Source of the DNA: Fasciolopsis buskii
Lineage: Eukaryota > Platyhelminthes > Trematoda > Plagiorchiida > Fasciolidae
NCBI GenBank assembly: GCA_008360955.1
Contig: LUCM01006131.1
Coordinates: 79,628-143,627 of the forward strand
Direction: 5' to 3'
DNA: 64,000 nucleotides
The notes under the pieces are model-generated. The model saw nothing but the letters and a program-made list of their open reading frames with translations. It had not been told where the DNA came from and searched no databases. A program made the position numbers and the translations under genes. The stretch's first letter is position 1. Every line of letters starts with the position of its first letter. Positions 50,371 to 62,680 of the stretch are shown piece after piece.

Positions 50371-52659
50371 GCCGGGAGTAAAATCTGCAAAACGTTTGGA
50401 AGTCGTACTCGTCAAACTAATTCTTCTAAGATCTCGCACAAGAACTTATCACCTGTTTAGTAACTCGATACACTCAGAATCTTGTTTTTCATATAGATCT
50501 CAGGATGTTTATTTGACCTGCTGCTTCAATTTTGCGGTCATTGGAGAACAATAAGAAGAATGTAACTTGAACAACAGTTTTAAGCTTTTCAGAAACATTG
50601 ACATTTATTTGCGTCATGCCACCGAGAAGCATAAAGTCGAAGACCAATCGTCAAAGTTCCCCACCTGATCTACTCATCGAAGGCGCCACCAAACTCTGCA
50701 CACTACACTTCCGAAAGTGAATCAGTAGACTATCGGTTTTCCTGATTACCACACTTACACCTGATTTTCGTGGACTAGTCTCTTGTTCAGTCTAGAAGGA
50801 TTGCGGCTACCGGTGACATCTGCAGTCTCAACCCTCTGACTACATTCCTTTGTTCACAGCTGTTCGTGGTCATTTGTCAGGCTGATTGTCTATTGACGTC
50901 TCGGGTACGTGCCTACCTCATTGTGTGGGGCACTTGAAGAAACAGACTTTCAGTTATTCAACGGAGGTCGTTTTTCAATCCCTCTTCGGCATTGGGTTTT
51001 GCAAACCCAATTCCGCTGAATGCAGGGTTTCTTTATCCGGATGTCAATGGTCTGCCACATCCTGAACGTTTTGCTGTGTCGATAACCGCGTTGAATGCTC
51101 CGAAAAGAATTGAAGTCGGCAATCGCTCTTTTTTGGAAACAGCTCTACAGACCTGGTGGTTTTCGTGGTGTTGAGAGAGCAAACAAATGCGAACGCGAAC
51201 CAATAATGCACGATCTTGGTCTATAGATTGACAATTCTCGATCAATTCAAGATACAAATGACCAGCGGTACTATGGTCATTATGAGCCCAGAGTCGTGAG
51301 AGCGAAATAGAGTCTCAAGCGAGCCTATATCATTGTTTTTGATAGAAGTTTCCGTTCGCCAGAATCAGTCTGTGGTGGGAATATTTTTAAATCAGACTAC
51401 TGCCAACTCAGTTCGACTGGATGGGACAGCAATTCAGCCTCGGATGTGCCTTTTCGTCTCATCCGAACATCCTACTTAATGTTGAAATCACCAGCAAAGA
51501 CTATAAAACCCGTTGGGTGCACAGTTTTAAGGTAATCGGAGGAAGTCTGCTGATTTTCGGTGTTTGGACGTCACCCTATTTGTAGTATTGGTGAAATCTG
51601 GTAAGAGAATTGCCTCAGTAACTCAGATTTGTCTTAAGACACTGTCTCCAAGGCTGCAGTCTTCAGACGAAACACTAAATTTAATTAGATTAAGTTGATT
51701 GCATCATCTGTTGCTAATACTCATAAATCGTCTACCTTGCTGTTCTCTGTTCTGCGAAGCGGGTAATAGTTGTAAGATGAGTTCGTTTGTAAGTGAGTCG
51801 GTGACGTAACAAAAGGATAAGAACCTTAGCAAATACGCTGGTTCATATAGGTTCAGTTATACTGCCGGGTTCGTGTCCACGTGATTCCCCTAATCCACGA
51901 TTGGAGACAATAGGTGATATGGCTCAGTGTCGCACTCAGTGACGTTCTTGCATTCGAAATCTTTCTTCTTTCATATAATTTCTCAACCTGTTACCTTTTA
52001 AGTGGATGGTTCTGTAAGATAACAACTAAAGTCACAAGAGCATTGTGGTTTAAGATTGCTGAGATATTTCCGCGTCATGTTTTGCGAATACTACGAAGAT
52101 CTCGGTGTTTAAGCATCGAAATTGAGGTCTGAAAAATGTAGTTTGATGGTCATTTCTACCAGTTTTCTCATGATTTCGGATATTTTTCGACATATCTCCG
52201 AAATGATTTGGAGAATAGTGTAATGACACACTGGGATCGACGTTGTCCCAATCACTAAATTTGCATCGTTGTTCATACCCCGATTGAAAATGGAACAAGG
52301 CTAGTTCCCGTGCCTTGTCATTTTAACAAAGAATGGTCAATAATCGATATTCACTTTCAAGGGTCATGTCCACTGTACCGTTGCCGGTCAAAGCACCGCT
52401 CCGGTAGGCATTAGTTTTGATCGACGATTCGTTTTGTCTTTGCTGTTCCATTTGGTGGAAATTGGATGTGGTTGATTTTTTTGCTCAACTTAGTCCTATT
52501 CTTATTGTTCCCGTTTAGTATCCAAATATTTTCATTGCTTATCGTCCGGTAGTCTCCTGTTGTGATTTAGAAATTTCGAACTTTTTTGTGACATACTTCA
52601 CGCATAAGTGTGATGGACAGCGAATACCCCATAGTCACTTGGCCTCATTGCAATGGTGG
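50371..52659. other. No supported gene
   Basis: Probably contains further decayed parts of the antisense LINE up to about 51.3 kb (minus frame 51033-51257). Beyond that only unrecognised frames. Confidence 0.4.
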
Positions 52660-52835
52660 AACGGCAACCATAAGCCTGAAAATTGGAATGACGTATAAGC
52701 ACGTCTTAATTGGTCAGATGTCGTAACGAGCCGGGCGTTAGTTGCCGTCATCAAAGTATCTGATGAATTTGGGATTCGAACCTCGGACCTATTTGATGAC
52801 AGACGCTTAATCACTAGACTAGAGCGATCACTTTC
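52660..52835 (-). repeat. SINE-A copy with tRNA-like head, minus strand
   Basis: The reverse complement starts with CTAGTCTAGTGATTAAGCGT (box A-like), continues CTGTCATCAAATAGGTCC, GAGGTTCGAATCCCAAATTC (box B), then CCCGGCTCGTTACGACATCT and GACCAATTAAGAC, and ends in a worn tail. The best-preserved head of the family in the window. Confidence 0.8.
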
Positions 52836-54599
52836 TTCTGCCTCATTTATTTTACATAGGGTCACGTTGCATGTCAGTTGTTTAATTCAGTCTTTTGACT
52901 CAATGACCTAGTGCACGTCACATCAATAACCATATTCAATGAATAAAGACGTGTTTGTTCTAACGCAAGCCCTTGCGTTACCTGAAACTACTAACCGTCT
53001 TACTAGACAACGCGTGTAGCAATATTTTTCTCTTATTCAGTTTTCCCGTTTCATTCGTGTAAAACATTTTATATGAGATACCTGAGACTGGTGACGGTGT
53101 ACGCGCGAAGTACAATAGTCCGGTTGTTTTCTTTTACAAACTCTTGTGATTTGATGATGGCATTGCGATTGAGTGGAGCGGTTTCTTTCAGATCGATCAG
53201 GTGCACCTCGTTGACTGATACTATGTGGACAACTTCATTGCCCTTAGTCGTGGACAGGTAACGCTGGAGCCCGTGCATAATTCACGATTTTCCGATCAAG
53301 ACCGGTTACTTTTTGGCAACGACTTAATACACTCTCACGATACTAAAACTTCGACAATCTGTTGTTTGTGAATGATAATTTTTTTGGAAAAAATCTATCA
53401 GTAAGTGATTAAATCAAATAGTCCCCGGTTGAATTCAGCATAATTTCAGTATTTCACAAGATCCTAGTTGCTTTGTCTTGATTTCCGATCATGCACGTTT
53501 CATCTTTCCTCAAAGCAACTTTGATGATGTTGATCTGGTGAAACGTTTGCAATGTTCAGGACCACGTCCGTGTTACGAACGGTATCAGATCTTGATCGGT
53601 GAGGTTACCAAACCAAATCGTTCACAGGAATTCTCCGAGTGTACCATACATTAGTACGAGAGATTGGATTGCACAGTTCTGAACATTGTGATTTCTTGTT
53701 TATCTTGAGTACGTGCATTGTTTTGGACATGATTCCCGTAGCGAAACTTCCAGGAATACAGAAATTGAAGGTCTTTAGGCACTCGAACGCAATTGACCGC
53801 AAATGCTTTTTCATTAACTGCAGTGATTAGATTCTATTATTGTCAGAAATCGTTTCGCTTGATTATGTACCTAACCGTTTCGATCTCTCTCTCTCTCTCT
53901 CTCAATCATCGAACTGTTGGAGAACATATTTTCTGGGATAACCATCAACTTCCTGGTTGATGGCATTCCCACAAGAGATGAAATGTTGTTTCCTATTGAA
54001 AACATGATGTCCACGTCTGGGGCACGTGACCGTGGATTGTTAAATTTGTATTTGATTTTCGCGTGGGCGGCGGAGGCTGTCCTCGATACCAGATTTCATC
54101 GGTTCACGGGTGCGAGAAGGATTTGTGGCCTCCTACGAGGCTGGGGATTCGTAAAATTTCTTCGAAGAAAAAAAACTACCCGTTTCTCCCAACTATTTAT
54201 GCAGAATATGTTCAGGCAATAAACTACGGTGGGTTAAAATTTACAAATTCGACGTAGTCAATCATTTTGATCGTATTTGTGCCGAGTGGGAAATGTCGAA
54301 TGACCAAGAATTGACAACGTACGCTCCACTCCAACAGCAATTGTTGGTCGATCCGCATGTGACTTGAAGCTTCGAGAAGAACAGTCTTACAAAGGATTGT
54401 TAAGTTTCGGGCAATTGATTGTCTCGAATGTTTATGCTTGTCAAGTACGCACCACCAAAAACTTGGAGGGCTGAAAAATCTTTTTACGTCGAAGAAGTTC
54501 TTCGAATAACCAATTTCACTGGCTGTGTGGTTTTTGTTTTTTTTTCAGTTCCGTGCACCTAAGCATCATTATAGTTTGACGGGCATGTCCCCACAAATG
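52836..54599. other. No supported gene
   Basis: Contains a (TC)n run at 53883-53903. The overlapping frames at 53917-54257 are unrecognised. Confidence 0.5.
53883..53903. repeat. (TC)n microsatellite
   Basis: Uninterrupted TC run of about 10 units. Confidence 0.95.
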
Positions 54600-54815
54600 C
54601 TAAGGTTCACTAAGCGAGAAGTAGAATGAACCGGTAATCACGGCTATGAAACGTAGATTTATACAAAATCACATCAATTCTCAATAGACCAGATGCGGCA
54701 ACGAGCCGGGTGACAGCGAGTTGCCATCTAACACCAAAGTAACTGGCACATTTGAGATTCGAACCTCTGACGTTTTTTGTGATGGTAGAGGTCCGTCGGT
54801 CAACTTATGCATTCA
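54600..54815 (-). repeat. SINE-A copy, minus strand
   Basis: The reverse complement has AGAGGTTCGAATCTCAAATG (box B), GTTACTTTGGTGTTAGATGG, CTCGCTGTCACCCGGCTCGT, CATCTGGTCTATTGAGA, and CTACGTTTCATAGCCGTGAT in the tail. Confidence 0.8.
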
Positions 54816-55184
54816 TTAGATCTTACCTCATGTGGAGTGAATGAATACCAGGTCATTGTTTTCTGTCGTAAGTTACGAATGACAAAATTCGTAGACTTAT
54901 GGTGGATGTTTACGAATCTGTCAAAACAGAGATTGCACTAGAATCAATGCGATACACGCTATTGAATCGTGACCCGATCCACGTTTTGTTTCTTTCATCG
55001 TGAGTGTATGCAATGTCGGCTTATCGTTACAGGTTTTTATACACTAGGTAAATTAATAGATTTTTCAATCATTCTTATTTTGGCACGTATTCTACATATC
55101 TCATGATCCATTCCTATTTTGCAAGGAGATGTTGCACGGCGGACTAGCCTCTACTATGTAACTAATAACACTGTAATGGATGAA
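54816..55184. other. No supported gene
   Basis: AT-rich spacer between two SINE-A copies; nothing recognised. Confidence 0.5.
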
Positions 55185-55283
55185 ATGTTTGTCACCAATA
55201 TGGTCGGACGTTCAAATCGCAGATCTGCCGTTCACTTCCGTGGTAGGCGGGAATTCGTGTCACCAGACTGATTATCATACCTG
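55185..55283 (+). repeat. SINE-A, first half of a split copy
   Basis: Head and first body part: GACGTTCAAATCGCAGATCT (box B), TTCACTTCCGTGGTAGGCGG, TGTCACCAGACTGATTATCA, stopping at ACCTG where the other copies continue with ACCTAATGAG. The remainder resumes at 55651. Confidence 0.7.
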
Positions 55284-55650
55284 CGTAACTCATGGGGATT
55301 GTTGGACGGGTACTGCTAGGGCGTCCAGCCTCTAAGAAGAAGAACGATTAGGGCTCTTAACGAAAGCCTTTGGTTCTGACAAGAACCTGACCGCAATGCA
55401 ACTGGGCATAGCTGAGTGGAAGTTCGTCTACTTGGGTCAATTATTCTTCCACTCGCTTTTCCGACTGAGCTGCTAACTCAGATCAACCCTCGACTGGGAG
55501 GATCAGGAGACTACTTCACCAGACCTCTGTCCATTGACCTTCCAGGTATGATTAGATCTTCGGCCTCGGATAAGCCATCTTGTATAGCTCATTGGGTCAT
55601 GGAGGCACGCAAACCGTCACAACACGTCGAGGTGCAGTCTCGTTGTGAAT
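55284..55650 (+). repeat. Interspersed repeat B, inserted in a SINE-A copy
   Basis: About 367 bp aligned with the reverse complement of 1112-1500. Shared blocks include ACTCATGGG, GGGTACTGCTAG, GAACGATTAG, AGCTGAGTGGAAG, TTCCGACTGAGCTGCTAACT, TCTTCGGC and TGGGTCATGG. It contains one open frame of 81 codons (55416-55661) with no known motif. It sits exactly between two SINE-A halves; CCTG is found at both junctions and may be a target duplication. Confidence 0.75.
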
Positions 55651-55745
55651 GCCTGACCTGACTTACTGAGTCTTTACGCGGTTCTGTGTCACTCCACGTT
55701 TTCACGCCCGTGATTGGCGCTCCGCCTCGCCTTGTAGGGAACCTT
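55651..55745 (+). repeat. SINE-A, second half of the split copy
   Basis: Resumes with CCTGACCTGACTTACTGAG, then TCTTTACGCGGTTCTGTGTC, ACTCCACGTTTTCACGCCCG, and the shortened C-rich tail ending in CTTGTAGGGAAC. Confidence 0.7.
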
Positions 55746-57332
55746 AGTAGTAGCTTGGATCATATTTCTTCGAATGTACTCATATTTTAATCTTGTGTTA
55801 AAAAAGTGGGAAAAATAAAAATTCGGTCTGCGCCCCCGCACCGGCAATGTGATCTCGAACGGTGAAGAGTCATTTGCCACCTAGACGTTACTTAAGCGTC
55901 CAAGACATGTGTTACGAGATAGACTTGTTTCGTTTCGTCTCGGTAAATCTCTCCAAGGTCGACGTTTGCATTTTACCATGGATTTGAGTTAATCTTCTTC
56001 GATGGCACTTGAAACCATTCCGCAGCAAATTTCACTAGATTTCTTCGACAGTCCGATATTGTGGCTCATTTTCACTTGGCCTCATTGCGAGAATGTCTCG
56101 AAAATCCTTCGCAATTTTCTCCATGTTTTTTATGCAGTTCAGTACACGGACGTAACAAACAATCGCCATATATGGATATACATTGCTCTGTCGAAAACAC
56201 GAGTTCCCTTGTTTTGACTAATTAAATAGCAAAAGGGCGTTTTGAATGATTTTTTATAGGGTTGACCAAATCTGAAAAATTGTGGTAAGACGATATCACA
56301 GACAATACGATGTATGTCATACCGCCAAAATTAGAACTTGATATACCATGCACATAATTGTGTGAAAGTTGCATCCATCTGTCCTATGAACTGACCCGTG
56401 GATCGCAGCACCCGTCAGTGATGAGAACAAGCTCACTTTGTCTCATCGTGCCGGATTTCCCTACTACTGACACGACCTAGACGAAGAGTCAGCATGCTTC
56501 GGGTTTGGGACTTTTGGTCGTAGTGGCTCGTTTACGTCGTCGACTGTTTAGTCAAGACGAGAAGTAACAGCTAATCCGAATGGCGTTCAAACCCGCGTGC
56601 TTGGCAAAATCATGACCTCCATAGTAAAGTGTCACGTTTTTGAATCGGCCGGAGTATAAAGTCCACAGCACAGTCTTTTTTAAGAATCTTTGGTTTCCCA
56701 TTGTGCAAAAGCCATATGAAACTGAGTCTCGTTTTATAAATCGCGGAAGAACATGTCCAGTGTCGCAATGTAAACTTTAATCTAATCCACTCGATTTGCA
56801 TAGTTTTCTATGAGGAAAAATACAATGGAGCGTCCATATTCTATTACTAAGTGTTCGCTACCATGTTCGTTTTATCGATCCTGACTAATTCCGAATCGAC
56901 TTGACTTTTTTTTCGAGCCTTATATTACTTTCAGTGAATTGGAAAACAGTGGAGTAGTCCTTTGTCTTATGTATCTTTGTGTCTGGTATTCGCATCGATC
57001 TCAAACATAATCGCACAGTGGTAACTCACACTTTCCGGCTAGAATATTATCGTTCAAACCCTAGGTGTTATGCTAGTTGTGCGTCATGAATGAGCTCAAA
57101 TCAGAGTGAAACCCGAGTCTAGTACTTCCCGAGTTTAAAGTTGACCGGATAACCGGATGTTTGTGCATTCAAGTCGTAGTCCGACGGATAGACAGTGAAA
57201 CCCAATTTCCCGATTTCATTCACTTCGGAAATCCTCATTTCGACGGGGTTTTGCACTAGTGTACACTGTCCACCAGTTAAATGTTCACCTCCCGTAGATA
57301 ATCTATGACCTAGAGTCTCCATATCGGCAGTG
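55746..57332. other. No supported gene
   Basis: Unrecognised short frames on both strands; no repeat or RNA signal found. Confidence 0.45.
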
Positions 57333-57611
57333 GTCAAATAGATTAGGTGTCCGTCATCACAAAAGTGCCCGAAGTTCGAATCCTAGATCCGCCGGTCATT
57401 TCGGTGGTGGACGGCCACTCACTGTTGCCCTCTGATGGTTACTACACCTGACCCAAGGAGACTTTATGCATTTTTGTGCCATTCCACCTTCCCGGTTATG
57501 ATTTCCAGCCCCCTCCTCCCGCTTTCTACCTTTCTATGTGTGATAGATCACATTGGCCATGAGCCATGCCCATTTCGCTGCACTAATAATGCGTGAAGCA
57601 TGTCATAAAAG
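57333..57611 (+). repeat. SINE-A copy, near full length
   Basis: Head GATTAGGTGTCCGTCATCAC, box B GAAGTTCGAATCCTAGATC, body CGCCGGTCATTTCGGTGGTG, CCACTCACTGTTGCC, CACCTGACCCAAGGAGACTT, TGTGCCATTCCACCTTCC, C-rich block CCCCCTCCTCCCGC, GGCCATGAGCCATGCCCATT, and the end CATGTCATAAAAG. At 279 bp it is the most complete copy and a good reference for the family. Confidence 0.8.
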
Positions 57612-60600
57612 TATTTGCATCTAGCATAGTATATTTGTGCCTCTATTTGATCCAGTCAGTCATGCAATGAGCGAAAATATTCAAACGTTTGTTATGATGG
57701 TTCTGTTCGGTTAAAACATCCGGATGACGTTGACTCCGTGGAACACGAGACCGGGCAAATAGGTCACGCTAGGATTCCTAGACACCTGCCCAACTCTCAG
57801 ATCTCCTCGAGCTTGTTCATCCGGTAGAATCGACAACTGAATCACACTATGCAACGCAATATAAACTATCTTGTTTATTCAATAAATTGGAATTCGATCA
57901 AGAAGGCTACCAACTGTACGTTGCTAACAATCGGGTTTGAAGTGAGCAACCAGGATGTATGCCTGAGGGATGACCAATGAAGATTGATCATACGGACAAG
58001 GGAATCATCAATTGTAAAGTGTTTAAACATATTCTTCGAAGGCATACATGGGAACTCACCTCTGAAGCTGATAATCGAACTGATTACACTAACTTTTCAA
58101 TACGATGGGCATTCGGTGCACGTCCGAAGGGCCATTTTGAATGGAACATCCGTGCAAGTAGACATTTTCGGACGGTTCGTTGATGACAAGTTGTGTTTGG
58201 ATACGTTTTTTTCACTGTTTAATACAACTAACGATGTGATTTTCCTTAACGATGACAGTGTTGAACGCCGGTCTCTTGTTACCTGTCCATTTCACATTCA
58301 ACGTTGTACAAAATTTTTCCAGGGGCCATCTCCACGGTCAAATAGGATCATACCATCCAAAAACACCTTGATCAGTTAAGCATAAGTAACCGTTTGACAT
58401 AAACCACATCGTTCTGTTTCCCACAAAAATTTTATTGAATATATTTACTTGTGTACGATGCCTTTATCCTTTCGGGGTTGGAAGAGCATAGATTTTGGAG
58501 AATAGTGTAGATTTGCTTTTACTACTCTACTGGTCATTGTCAAGGCGATTCCTTCGATGAAGGTCCAAAAAGGTACTCGTAGTACCATTCAAGCCTTTGG
58601 TCTGGATAACACTTCTGGTCACTACCATCCCAGGGACCGTTTCAGCTGTTTCAGCTTTCCGTTTGATTCATTAACCTCCGTGAAGTTCTATCAACCGGAT
58701 AGATGAAACTGAACTAGTTTTGAAAGACTTTTTGGGGACCAGATGGACTGTATCACATCGTAGTCCAATTCACAGAATTACATGATATTTAATTTAAGAT
58801 GAAGAATGCTAGTTAAACGGAACTCGACCGCGTCCTCTAACATTGTTGCTGTTCGTACACGGCCTCTTATTCAGTCATCCGAAACTGATGTCAGTCATCG
58901 CGATCTGAAGACATACGAGACAGCTTTCGTTCTGTATCTGCTATTGCACATATGGGATTTGACATGTTTACATGGTTTTTAGAGGCCAAATTCCGTAAAA
59001 AAGCATGGCCGATTACGCAGATGTTGCCCGTCGTTTAGTGTGATGAGCATTCGGTATTCCGCTGTCCAATCATCCTTATACGCGTGGGTTCGGTATTGGA
59101 TTTCGGCATTAGAGCCTCGTTTGAGTGCCTAAAAAACTTTGCGATGACGAGCTCGTTTTCGCATCGCAACAGCGATTCGTCGAAGCAACTTTCGTATGCG
59201 TATGCAGTTCGGATAGTTCAAGTGTGAATGTTATGCAAAAACTTGCTGTTTTGTTTGTTTATTTGTTCGTTTTTTTGCTAAACTGAAATTCTCTGAAAAT
59301 AGAGTTTAACTAGCGGAAGATTGGAGTTTGGTGACTGAACAGTTTCGGTCAAATTTGATTGGGACCTTCCATCATGATCTCTTAGCCTAACAAGAAGCGC
59401 AATGTATTTCTTCCGTGATTTTAAGCGGTTCACTTTAAAAGCGTTAATCAGTTTGCATTATTTATCAATGTCGTGAAACGGAGATGGTAATTGCCCGTCT
59501 AGTAAAGTACACCGGTTTGTATGGGAGAGAACGACATTCCTCTCATAAAAACTACACATTTGATTGGACATTGGTAACTTCCGGTTTCAGTTTGCAATTT
59601 TGCTGACAGTTTGATGTTTGATGTTACAATTTGTATCGTATAATGATTGGGGCGATTTGACCAAACGTCTCCATTTGGACGATTGAAGCGATTTGTCGAT
59701 CAACCGCCTAGCTACTATTTTTGCTATTGCTCCTCGATTTGTTGACTGGAGAATTTTATCCCAATGATTGTTTTGTCATCCTCTGTAAACGGTCTCCAAG
59801 CTTGGAATTGCGTACGAAATTTCCAAAAAAAATGAATGTTCGAGCCGTTCAGCCGGATAGGCAGCTTGCTTAACGGGTTGACATCGTCAAACAGCATGGG
59901 TTGTATAAATCTGAATCTGACGTTGAAAGATCGTACAGACTGTTATCCTCGAATACGCAGCGAACGAATATGATGTTGATTTGGCATGCCAACACATTAT
60001 CCCCCTCTTCATTTGGCGAATCTTTCAGAATACATTTCGTATTCTTTAATATTATGTCGAGGTGCAAGCATTGCACTTCCTGGGTTGTGGTCATAAGAGG
60101 CTCTGGGAGAGCCGCGAATGACAAGGTCGATGATATTGATTTCCCACCGGACAATAGATACCTACAAAGCGGCGTTCCACAGTTGTACCCAGCTTTTGCA
60201 ACTAACCTAAGCTGGGATTGACTTCATTTCTAATTCAACCGAGAGCAGACAGAGAAGTAGAAAAAGTTCCACCTTGTACCTGACAGTAGGTCACATTTAT
60301 GGGACACATCTGAGCATTGTGCAGTAGGCGTTTGCGCTCGGGAGTTCCCCATTGTCTGTGAGTCGGATTTGATGACTAACTGGGTTACAGTGGCTTACTA
60401 TCTCAACCGGGTTAATTGGCCATTTTTTTATCCTTCCGGACGTAGCTGATGTTCTTGTATATATGTTGTGTGACTGCGCCCCTCCCATAACCGTATTTCC
60501 CATGGGTATTTAGTCTTCACCCATGATTCATGACTACCCAGCTGCCTTCTGAGTGGTCTGACGGAATCAGAGTGCAGTATATACTGCATGTGCTATAAAT

Positions 60601-62165
60601 ACATTGTTTTTTTATCAGAAACTTAGACGATAAAGGTTTCCAAGGCGTAACAGGGATATACCATCAACTGGTGTAATATGCTGTTATTTCGACCCCTCGT
60701 GACTAGCTGCGGTCGAACGTGTTGGACGACGTGAACAGTCTGCCTTTGAATTTAATTCGGGTTTTATTGTGTGACCTCAGTGGCAAGTGAGTCGAGCAGT
60801 TGCTAATGTTCCTAATTGTCAGGTTACTGTTTTCAAACCTGAGGTATATTTTTCCGTGCGACGCATCACAGTAGTTCACTGCGCAAACTAGATGTGTCGT
60901 AGTGGTGATAATGCTCCGAATGGATAATCGGTGATATTCTCATTCTCAGAAGTCTTTTCACTGTCCGCTATTCCGACATCTAGCCATAATTTGTTATTCA
61001 CTGACAAAATCCGGCAGTGGCATTTCACTTCGTTTCCAAGTTGCACAAGTGATTTTGCATTTTGTTGCCACGCCCGTTTTGCTGCACGGTCAGTTTAACT
61101 TATTTGTGATTGGTTGATTGGAGCACCTCTTGTTGATTGGTCCACACGTCGTACGCTGACCGATATCGAAGTCGTTCCCCATATTCGATGTTTGCTACCG
61201 TGGCGTATGTTCCCTAGGATCGTGTTTCTGAGCGGTTTAAGTTCGTGGACGTCGAAATGAATTACACACGTAGTCATTGAAAATGTTAGTTGATCGTTAG
61301 CAGAAATAACCACGTGACCTGTTTACAAAATAGTGTTTAAACCTCATTTATCCTTGGCAAAAAGGGAAGTTTCGCGTTCGATACAGTCATCGTTCCACTT
61401 TCCAACTGCGCGCACGCCAACTGACCGTTGAAGGCCGTGAGGCGAGCAAACAACTTGGATAGCAAATCTTGCCATGTGCACTTTGTAAATGGATAATTTC
61501 TTGTTGAAAGTACTGTGACCTGTAAAACTTGATGAGATTTCTAGGAAGTAATGTGACTAATTCGTGTGAAATATTTACTATTATTACCAAATTTACAGAA
61601 GTATAATATGTAAATATAACCCCTGTCGCCACTTCGACAAACTTATTTTCTCAGATATCGAACCAATCCTCTGATTCACATTTTTAAACTGACACCTTAA
61701 CTCAACTTTAGATAGAACGGAAACGAGTGTAACTGAGATCCGAAGCTTCCTTAATAGTAGCTGACCGGTCTTCTGACGACCACTTAGATAACCGCCGGTA
61801 AAGGCTCATAAACAAGAGGAAACAAGAATTCCTTTGGGTCTTTCCTCGGACGATGTGGCTCTGATTTAAGGATTTCGAATGATGGTTTTTGGAAAGACTA
61901 ATTTCGGCCTTGCGTGCTATTTCTGATATTTCACGTAGGTGTTCCATGCGCAAGCCTCAGATGAAATGGCATTTTTCTCTACCAATTGTCCTTGCATCAA
62001 CCATCACCCAGTGTCGTTGATATCTTTAATTAGTCCTTCTTTTTACGTAATCTGTAATTTGTGCAACTGAATAGATGAATCGAATTTCAAACTGTCTTTT
62101 GTGTACATGTTCGTCGAGGGTGCGTACCACAAACGAATCATTATCTCTTGTTGTCCACGTTCCAG
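57612..62165. other. Intron interior without a supported gene
   Basis: Includes an unrecognised 131-codon + frame at 57984-58379, overlapped by another (57977-58183), and a few minus-strand frames. The stretch ends in the acceptor CACGTTCCAG of the oxyanion-hole exon. Confidence 0.5.
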
Positions 62166-62378
62166 GGTCGTAACGGGCTGGGTAACATTTATGTGTGGGC
62201 CTCAGGAAACGGTGGCTCGTCCGGTGATTCGTGCGCGGCGGATGGTTATGCGAGCAGTCCTTTCACATTGTCGGTAAGCGGTGTCGGAGAGCACAACCGA
62301 CGTCCGTGGTATTTGGAACAATGCGCATCCACACTAGCTACAACCTACAGTAGTGGCGCGCTCTCGGAAAAGACCATT
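62166..62378 (+). CDS. Furin-like proprotein convertase, oxyanion-hole exon
   Basis: Third visible exon, 213 nt (71 codons), acceptor TTCCAG and donor GTAAGT, beginning and ending on whole codons. Joining it to the previous exon gives GVIT-GRNGLGN, aligning without gaps to furin GVSQGRGGLGS. It then reads IYVWASGNGG, in which Asn is the oxyanion-hole residue. PC2 has Asp here, so this is not PC2. GDSC, ADGY, WYLEQC and STLATTYSSG follow. The Asp before SC and the Glu before QC match calcium ligands (furin Asp301, Glu331), and the two Cys match the furin Cys303-Cys333 pair. The second Cys of the usual CNCDGY is replaced, giving CAADGY, while the Asp and Tyr of the S1 and S4 pockets are kept. 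The exon carrying the catalytic Ser (GTSA) was not found before the window ends. Confidence 0.95.
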
Positions 62379-62588
62379 GTAAGTTCTATTGCCACTGACC
62401 GAATGGAGCCTTCAATTTGTTCCTCTTATCTGAATCGCTGTTCAACCGTTATACAATAATGAGAAACAAATCTTCTAATTGGCATATCAAAGTACCTAAT
62501 CATATTAATCTTAAAAATCGTTTATTCCACGACATATTGATTTGTTTCCTTCAAGTTTCTGCTGAACACGGGTTGAGCAAATTGATCT

Positions 62589-62680
62589 TCTGTCACCACA
62601 AGCATATCAGAAATTTGAACCCCAAATCCACCGTCACATTAGTAGTGGATGACAATTCCCTGTCTCCTAGCTTGCAAACC
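62589..62680 (+). repeat. SINE-A, head and first body part
   Basis: TCTGTCACCACAAGCATATC, box B-like TTTGAACCCCAAATCC, ACCGTCACATTAGTAGTGGA and CCCTGTCTCCTAGCTTGC match the first third of the family. It stops abruptly where the RTE-like 3' tail begins. Confidence 0.6.

Larger units (their letters stand above)
43259..62165 (+). other. Intron of the convertase gene (18.9 kb)
   Basis: Intron between the substrate-groove exon and the oxyanion-hole exon, GTGAGT to CAG, phase 0. It contains an antisense RTE-like reverse transcriptase relic near 50 kb, SINE copies on both strands (52.7, 54.7, 55.2, 55.7, 57.4 kb), another repeat nested in one of them and several microsatellites. The longer open frames here, including the longest in the window (187 codons, minus strand 48690-49253), have no recognisable domain and overlap open frames in other phases. 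I do not call them genes. Confidence 0.85.

Noticed and set aside
57984..58379. 131-codon + frame as a gene
   Set aside because: Overlaps another open frame and has no known domain.
62166..62378. Assignment of the protease to PC2
   Set aside because: PC2 has Asp at the oxyanion position; here the motif is SGNGG with Asn.
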